This document shows, piece by piece, positions 39,677-40,061 of a stretch of 40,061 nt of DNA. The DNA is from JAENVU01 sp031362155. Lineage in GTDB: Bacteria; Actinomycetota; Acidimicrobiia; IMCC26256; JAENVU01. Position 1 is the first letter of the stretch. The number at the start of each line of letters is the position of its first letter. Below the pieces are notes generated by a model. The model was not told the DNA's origin. It saw only the letters and a program-made list of their open reading frames with translations, and made no database searches. The position numbers and the translations under genes were made by a program. Location: NCBI GenBank assembly GCA_031362155.1, contig JANLRZ010000041.1, positions 1 to 40,061 of the forward strand. Reading direction: 5' to 3'.

Positions 39677-40061
39677 TCAGTCCTGAAACTCCGGCGGGCG
39701 ACCATCGCGTCTCGCCCGAACGGCCTCTTCGAAGTTCTGGGTCGTCAGCCGCACGAAGAGTTGCGTATGGCTCTCCATCTCGATCGCCGCCCGTAGGCTC
39801 CCCGATTCCAGGCCCGCCCACATCGTGCGCTTCGTGAGCGCCACGCCTTGAGTGCTCCACCCATTGATCCGATCGGCGAGATCGAGGGCCGCCGGCAGGA
39901 GTTCGTCGTCGGGCACCGCGCGGGACACCAGCCCGATCGCGGCCGCCTCCTGGGCGTCGACGTCGCGACCCGACAACATCAGTTCGAACGCCCGTGACGA
40001 ACCGATCGCCCGGGGCAACAAGAAGCTGAGCCCCAGTTCGGTGGCGGTCAGGCCGTTGTTG
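39677..40061 (-). CDS. enoyl-CoA hydratase/isomerase (5' end outside window)
   Basis: The 127 C-terminal residues run in from the right edge. NGLTATELGLSFLLPRAIGSSRAFELMLSGRDVDAQEAAAIGLV (here only as the family block around residues 1-45 of the visible part) is the post-active-site region of the crotonase fold, where the usual signature is GLxPGxGG. It is followed by the C-terminal helices, ending EEAVRARRDGRPPEFQ, the normal end for short-chain enoyl-CoA hydratases. The oxyanion hole lies outside the window, so activity cannot be assessed. It is a different branch from the crotonase at 5974. Confidence 0.87.
   Translation of the reverse strand, partial: NNGLTATELGLSFLLPRAIGSSRAFELMLSGRDVDAQEAAAIGLVSRAVPDDELLPAALDLADRINGWSTQGVALTKRTMWAGLESGSLRAAIEMESHTQLFVRLTTQNFEEAVRARRDGRPPEFQD

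Noticed and set aside
1..40061. tRNA, rRNA, CRISPR arrays, insertion sequences, integrated phage
   Set aside because: No cloverleaf, direct-repeat array, transposase, integrase or phage structural gene was recognised on either strand. A tRNAscan/ISfinder run would be decisive.

Overview
The window reads as chromosomal DNA of a high-GC actinobacterium. Codon use, frequent GTG starts, NB-ARC/LuxR regulators, fused ECF-transporter ATPases and many apparently leaderless promoters (TANNNT-like hexamer 6-7 nt before the start codon) fit the class Acidimicrobiia (Ilumatobacter-like). That placement is inference from gene style, since no rRNA or marker gene is present. I found no tRNA, rRNA, insertion sequence, CRISPR array or prophage.

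Left part (1-12.7 kb): a mixed accessory region. It holds a truncated alpha/beta-hydrolase/cyclase fusion, a small sulfotransferase, two GNAT acetyltransferases (one resembling aminoglycoside 2'-N-acetyltransferases), two different VapBC toxin-antitoxin pairs, a decayed third vapC start, a decayed hydrolase tail, two SDR oxidoreductases, an enoyl-CoA hydratase, a SnoaL-like protein, a RidA protein and a 1109-residue cyclase-homology/NB-ARC/LuxR regulator.

12.8-15.4 kb: four overlapping genes that match the ChsH2-ChsH1-Ltp2 hydratase/retro-aldolase module of steroid side-chain degradation. The ChsH2 equivalent is split into separate MaoC-like and DUF35 genes. Next come a secreted protein with Ca-binding repeats, a NarL-type two-component pair, a sulfatase, and an Fpg/Nei-family glycosylase with an unusual zinc-finger pattern.

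21.8-28 kb: an overlapping minus-strand operon for sugar-phosphate metabolism (pgi-gnd-zwf-rpiA-histidine phosphatase). It terminates inside a striking 20-bp perfect inverted repeat. A ccdA-like thiol-redox membrane protein lies upstream.

28-30.3 kb: a compact restriction-modification-like operon of methyltransferase, small acidic protein and PD-(D/E)XK nuclease. The C-terminal domain of the methyltransferase is a diverged copy of the nuclease that has lost the catalytic residues. A LexA-like SOS box sits at the operon promoter. This is the best candidate here for an undescribed system.

30.3-35 kb: a cobalamin-acquisition locus. A B12 riboswitch precedes a secreted, membrane-anchored protein with an intrinsic-factor-like (DUF4430-like) domain. 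Divergently, an EcfT - fused double EcfA - S-component operon forms an ECF transporter. The two divergent -10 elements overlap.

35-40 kb: a PNPOx-family protein, a heparinase II/III-like lipoprotein, an excisionase-type HTH/GAF/PAS regulator, and a truncated enoyl-CoA hydratase at the right edge.
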